Below are positions 49,294 through 52,839 of a stretch of 52,839 bases of DNA, piece by piece; position 1 is the stretch's first letter; every line of letters starts with the position of its first letter. Under the pieces are notes generated by a model, which was not told where the DNA came from, did not search any database, and worked only from the letters and a program-made list of their open reading frames with translations. The stretch is from Nitrosomonas oligotropha (GTDB lineage Bacteria; Pseudomonadota; Gammaproteobacteria; Burkholderiales; Nitrosomonadaceae), in the NCBI RefSeq assembly GCF_009833085.1, contig NZ_QRBZ01000017.1:1-52839 (forward strand), in the 5' to 3' direction. The translations under genes were made by a program, and so were the position numbers.

Positions 49294-50688
49294 TTACAAC
49301 ATCCAGCCGCCGCCTAGCGCTTTGTAAAGTTGCACGATCGATACCAAATGCAGGCGGTGTGTCGCCATTAGGGCAAATTCGGCATCGAACAGATTGCGCT
49401 TGGCCAGCAGCACGTCGACATAACTGGTGATCCCGCCTTGGTAGCGCAGATCGGCTATCTGTAATGCGGAGCGCAGCGCTTCGACCTGCGATTGCTGTGC
49501 TTTACGCTGATCGTTTGCGGTGCGTACCGCGATCAGCGCATCGTCAACTTCCTTGAACGCCACCAGAATGGTTTGCTCGTATTGCGCCAAGGCTTGCCGC
49601 GCTTGCGCTTCCGCCGCGCGTTGCTCAAATCCGAGGCTTTGCGCGTTCAGCAGCGGAACCGCCAGACCGAGCCCGCCCGCGCCGAATTCGCTGCCGGACA
49701 TCAGTAAGTTAGATAGCGCCGGGCTGGCTACGCCGAGAAAACCGGTGATCGAAATCTTGGGAAACCGTGACGCTTTGGCAACGCCAATCTTGGCGGTAGC
49801 CGCCGCCAGCATTTGTTCGGAACGCAGAATGTCGGGACGCCGTTGCAGCAGCTCCGACGGCAAACCGGCCGGTACTTCCGGCGGCATCGATTGCTCGGTC
49901 AGCGCACGGCCCCGTGCAATTGAGGCCGGATTTTTCCCCAGCAGCACGCTGAGCTCGTTTTCCTTTTGCCGCATTTGCCGTTCCAGCTCGGCAACCCGGG
50001 CTGCGGCATTGGCACGCTCAGCCTCGAATTGATCGAAATCGAGACGGGAAATAACGCCGCCTTGCAACTGCGCCTGCGAAATGGCCACCGATTCTTCCCA
50101 CGAAGCCAGCGCACGCTGCGCGATGTCGCGCTGCATATCCAATTGCAGCAGATCGAAGTAAGACTGCGCCACCGCGCTGACCAGCGTCAATATGATGGCA
50201 TGGCGGTTTTCCTCCTGCGCCAGCAAATCGGCGCGCGCCGCTTCGTTGGAGCGGCGGATTTTGCCCCAGATGTCCAGCTCCCAATTCAGCGTGGTTTGCC
50301 CGTAATAGTTGAACGGCGTGGCAAAGCCGGGACGCAAAAACCCGCCGAGCGTGCCGAAAGCCGGTGCATTGGCATCGACACCCATGTTCGGAATAAATCC
50401 CATGCGCGTGGTATTTAAACGCGCCTGAAATTCCTCAACCGTGGCTACCGCTTGCTTGAGATTTTTGTTTTCCTGCAGAGCCTGCCGGATCAGCTGCTGT
50501 AATGTCTCATCGTGCAACAACTCCCACCAGCGCAAATTGGCAACCGATTCACCCTCCATCGGCTCCATACGGAATTTCTCGGCGACATCGACCTGCGGGC
50601 GAATATAGTCCGGCCCCATCGCGCATGCGGTCAGCAGCAGGATGGGAAGGATGGATAAGGTGCGAAGCCAGTTTTGCGTTTGTTTCAT
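49294..50688 (-). CDS. NodT/OprM-family outer-membrane efflux lipoprotein
   Basis: A 464-residue outer-membrane channel. The lipobox LLLTACAMGPDY puts Cys22 as the lipidated residue. It has the opening NodT signature (RWWELLHDETLQQLIRQAL) and the two helical hairpin repeats, then GLAVPLLNAQSLGFEQRAAE near the second barrel strand. It is the exit duct of the tripartite pump with the adaptor and permease downstream. Unusually the channel gene is first in the order. No regulator gene (TetR, MarR or LysR) is seen beside the system. Confidence 0.93.
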   Translation of the reverse strand: MKQTQNWLRTLSILPILLLTACAMGPDYIRPQVDVAEKFRMEPMEGESVANLRWWELLHDETLQQLIRQALQENKNLKQAVATVEEFQARLNTTRMGFIPNMGVDANAPAFGTLGGFLRPGFATPFNYYGQTTLNWELDIWGKIRRSNEAARADLLAQEENRHAIILTLVSAVAQSYFDLLQLDMQRDIAQRALASWEESVAISQAQLQGGVISRLDFDQFEAERANAAARVAELERQMRQKENELSVLLGKNPASIARGRALTEQSMPPEVPAGLPSELLQRRPDILRSEQMLAAATAKIGVAKASRFPKISITGFLGVASPALSNLLMSGSEFGAGGLGLAVPLLNAQSLGFEQRAAEAQARQALAQYEQTILVAFKEVDDALIAVRTANDQRKAQQSQVEALRSALQIADLRYQGGITSYVDVLLAKRNLFDAEFALMATHRLHLVSIVQLYKALGGGWML

Positions 50689-50867
50689 TTTGGGATTGAA
50701 GATTACAGCTTTTATTTATTGCTAAAATTGATCATTGTTTGATTATAGACTATCGATAACATCTTTCCTTATTTTCCACTATTGAGGAAAAAGTGAATAT
50801 GCAGTTAGGCTGCTAATCGATGATCTTAAGAGAGGTTAAAGCCTCACTCGGGCTTGTTTTATGGCGC

Positions 50868-50908
50868 TATACAAATACTTTGATGCGTTATCAAAGTATT
50901 TGTATAAT
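50868..50908 (+). promoter_or_regulatory. Promoter and long perfect palindrome of the higBA-like module
   Basis: A perfect inverted repeat with 17-base arms (50868-50884 TATACAAATACTTTGAT, 50890-50906 its complement) has a 5-base centre. Overlapping it is a near-consensus promoter, TTGATG (50880-50885), 17 bases, TATAAT (50903-50908). The start codon of the toxin follows at 50910. It is a likely operator for the HigA-type antitoxin. The region before it (50689-50867) shows no gene. Confidence 0.75.
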
Positions 50909-50909
50909 T

Positions 50910-51229
50910 ATGCCGATAAAATTACTGAAATTCGTTGGCTCAAGCCTGAATGATCTCAGAAGTTTTCCTGATGAAGTACGCCGCGAAGCAGGCTTTCAAC
51001 TTGATGCTGTGCACGCGGCGATATGCCATATGATTTCAAACCCATGTTGAATATCGGTGCCGGTGCTTACGAAATTCGACTGCATATCAAGGGAGAATGG
51101 CGGATCATTTATGTCGCAAAAATGGCCGATGTGATTTACGTCTTGCACGCATTCCAGAAAAAGACGCAGAAAACCAGGCGTGAAGACATAGAGCTAGCGA
51201 TCCGCCGCTTTCGACAAATAGGACATTAA
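50910..51229 (+). pseudogene. higB: HigB/Gp49-like (RelE superfamily) toxin, frameshifted
   Basis: The first frame gives MPIKLLKFVGSSLNDLRSFP then DEVRREAGFQLDAV. The next frame gives RGDMPYDFKPMLNIGAGAYE then IRLHIKGEWRIIYVAKM and continues to the end at 51229. Together they make a full-length Gp49/HigB-type toxin. The break near 51011 fits loss of one base in a CAA/CAG codon. Either the toxin is inactivated or a base is missing in the assembly. The antitoxin gene follows after 3 bases. Confidence 0.8.
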
Positions 51230-51232
51230 ATC

Positions 51233-51517
51233 ATGAACAAAGAACCAGTAACCGATTCCAGCGGCAATGTTTTCGCCGATCTGGGTTTCTCCACCGAGGA
51301 ATCCACGCTTCTAGCCATGCGAGCGGAATTGATGGCGCGTTTGCGCGATACCATCAAACAACGCGGCTGGACCCAGCAAGAAGCCGCGGAAAAATTAGGT
51401 ATCGGGCAATCCCGTGTGTCCGACCTCATGCGCGGCAAATGGGATAAATTCAGCCTGGATATGCTGATTACATTGACCACTCGCACCGGGCAGCATGTGG
51501 AGTTGGTTGTTGGGTGA
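51233..51517 (+). CDS. higA: HigA-like XRE-family antitoxin
   Basis: A 94-residue protein with a helix-turn-helix of the XRE type (KQRGWTQQEAAEKLGIGQSR then VSDLMRGKWDKFSLDML). The N-terminal extension SSGNVFADLGFSTEESTLLA is common in HigA-type antitoxins paired with Gp49-like toxins. It should bind the toxin and the palindrome upstream. It is intact although the toxin gene is frameshifted, consistent with retention as a regulator or with an assembly error in the toxin. Confidence 0.88.
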   Translation: MNKEPVTDSSGNVFADLGFSTEESTLLAMRAELMARLRDTIKQRGWTQQEAAEKLGIGQSRVSDLMRGKWDKFSLDMLITLTTRTGQHVELVVG

Positions 51518-51741
51518 AAGCGATTGACTAATGCGTCAGTTAAATTTTTTGCAATAAGCCCGGTTCGAGCTCCCTTGCTGATACTTTTATAGAACGTACT
51601 ATATTGAAAATTTTGTTGGCGTATTTTTGTAAGCAAATGCAAATAGCATGACGTTTTTATTTGTTATCTTTGACGCATTATATTGTGTCATTTCAGGTAG
51701 AGCACAATAAATTAGATAGAAAGAATTTTGGGGATACTTGA
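51518..51741. other. Intergenic AT-rich region
   Basis: No gene, clear promoter or repeat is seen in these 224 AT-rich bases. A GGGG-containing weak ribosome binding site lies before the next gene. Confidence 0.4.
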
Positions 51742-52656
51742 ATGAAAGAAAAATTTAACACCTTGACTTTGGCAACACTTTTGATAGCAGTGCTGGGTGT
51801 AATCATTCCAATAGTCTGGGATTATCATAGCGGACAAAGGGGTATTTCTTTAACGTTAGTTTCTCATAGTCAAATTATTTATCCTACAACAGGTGTTGAT
51901 GGTTTGGATGTTAGCTACAAAGGTACAAAACTGCGAACCTTATCAAAGACTACCTTTCTTGTTGAGAATACTGGAAATAGTCCCGTACTTGAGTCTGATG
52001 TCATTGCGCCAATCAAAATTGTAATTTCGGACAAAGCAAATGTCCTTGATACAATGATAGATTCAAAGTTGCCAACCAATCTTGAATTTCAGGCAATTAG
52101 AGATAAACAAGAAATATTTATAAAATTTTCTCTATTAAACCCCGGAGATAAAGCCTTTGTAAGTCTTCTTACGGATTCTAAAGAAATTGAGTTTAAAGCT
52201 TTCGCGCGAATAGTAGGTATAAGGGAAATTAATGTTAATCATGAACCGCCTAAAACTTTAACGATATGGGCAATAGTTTGGATTTTCGTAGGCCTTTTAT
52301 CTTCAGCTTTACTTTTAGTGGCAGCCGTGGGCTTTTATTATTATCCGAAAGAAATTAGAGTAAAAAGAGATTTAAAAAGTGGGCAATTTACTGTTCCAGA
52401 ATTCAATTCCTATGAAGATGCTCATTCATGGGTTAATAATTCTTTTGATTTTGTAACAGATGCAGAAAAAGCTCCAATTTTTCAGCAGTTGAAAGTATTG
52501 GAAGAAAATAAAGCGGGTTTTACGAAAGAAGTAATATTGAAAGTCGTCCGAGATTCAATACTTGGCAGCCTAAATAATTTTGTAATTGCTCTAATTCTTT
52601 CTGGTATTGGCTTATTTGGAATTTATTACTCATTAAGCTCCATGGGTTACTTGTGA
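51742..52656 (+). CDS. Membrane protein of unknown function
   Basis: A 304-residue AT-rich gene with no family I recognise. Hydrophobic segments are at residues about 8-26, about 172-200 (IWAIVWIFVGLLSSALLLVA) and about 275-300 near the C-terminus. Between the first two is a beta-rich region (residues about 35-165, VENTGNSPVLESDVIAPIKI), which the topology would place outside the cytoplasm. A small charged domain follows the second helix. It lies between the HigBA module and an insertion sequence, so it is probably acquired cargo. Confidence 0.7.
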   Translation: MKEKFNTLTLATLLIAVLGVIIPIVWDYHSGQRGISLTLVSHSQIIYPTTGVDGLDVSYKGTKLRTLSKTTFLVENTGNSPVLESDVIAPIKIVISDKANVLDTMIDSKLPTNLEFQAIRDKQEIFIKFSLLNPGDKAFVSLLTDSKEIEFKAFARIVGIREINVNHEPPKTLTIWAIVWIFVGLLSSALLLVAAVGFYYYPKEIRVKRDLKSGQFTVPEFNSYEDAHSWVNNSFDFVTDAEKAPIFQQLKVLEENKAGFTKEVILKVVRDSILGSLNNFVIALILSGIGLFGIYYSLSSMGYL

Positions 52657-52755
52657 AACCTAGCTCAACGTTGAGCATAATAGCTATGAGCCTGGCGATT
52701 TCCTGAAATTCGCCTTAAAGCCAATTGATGTGGTTGGAATTAGCTGTAAGAAATC

Positions 52756-52839
52756 TCAGGGTTGTTTACAGAGAGGTTGATAGAAATAAGCGTTGAGTAT
52801 TTCATAAGGAGTGGCATTACTCAAACTCTTATGTGGCTT
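52756..52839 (-). mobile_element. IS3-type transposase, C-terminal end (partial)
   Basis: The complement of the last 84 bases reads, in one open frame, KPHKSLSNATPYEILNAYFY then QPLCKQP and a stop. This is the well-known (YNxxR)PHxSLxxxTPxE ending of the rve integrase domain of IS3-like transposases. The rest of the element lies beyond the window. I could not place its terminal inverted repeat with confidence. Confidence 0.85.

Noticed and set aside
50820..50909. An earlier in-frame ATG for the HigB-like toxin
   Set aside because: The added 30 residues are encoded by the palindrome and promoter and do not fit the family N-terminus; MPIKLLKFVG is the expected start.

Overview
The window looks like chromosomal DNA of a betaproteobacterium, most likely Nitrosomonadaceae or a close relative. 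This is inferred from protein style, the dnaA-dnaN-gyrB block without recF, PEP-CTERM proteins and an MtrA/MtrB-type electron conduit; no 16S gene is present. Housekeeping genes have moderate to high GC. Several accessory genes (about 34.9-38.4 kb and 51.7-52.7 kb) are visibly AT-rich.

Layout. 0-4.3 kb: end of a chemoreceptor gene, an ornithine cyclodeaminase family gene, typA and a secreted beta-propeller protein. 4.4-9.6 kb: a small defence-like block on the minus strand with a Fic-fold regulator (degenerate catalytic loop, duplicated operator) and a SIR2-HerA pair. 9.6-16.5 kb: gyrB, dnaN, a probable oriC with DnaA boxes, dnaA, panC and panB. 16.5-21.5 kb: a compact RiPP locus with a double-glycine precursor peptide, a radical SAM enzyme, a CvaA-like adaptor and a peptidase-containing ABC exporter. 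21.5-26 kb: folK, pcnB, RNase P RNA, a TolC-family channel and pcm. 26-34 kb: TPP riboswitch and thiC, uppP, two PEP-CTERM proteins, a rhodanese, an rRNA pseudouridine synthase, a DUF2835 protein and ettA.

34-39.8 kb is an accessory island: relBE, a frameshifted DUF2442 gene, an AT-rich pair encoding a soluble GHKL ATPase and a 743-residue unknown protein, an orphan YefM-type antitoxin, and a protein whose N-terminus carries the DNRPE/NNSPQ motif usually found ahead of DUF4157 domains. 39.8-50.7 kb: a MazG-like hydrolase, a methyltransferase, a decaheme cytochrome with its outer-membrane barrel partner, and a complete RND efflux system. 50.7-52.8 kb: a frameshifted HigB-like toxin with its HigA antitoxin under a near-perfect palindrome, an unknown membrane protein, and the 3' end of an IS3-type transposase cut by the window edge.

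The best candidates for undescribed biology are the RiPP locus, whose precursor has an aromatic-rich cysteine-free core and whose radical SAM enzyme lacks SPASM cysteines, and the GHKL ATPase plus 743-residue protein pair. All functions are read from sequence motifs; no database search was run.
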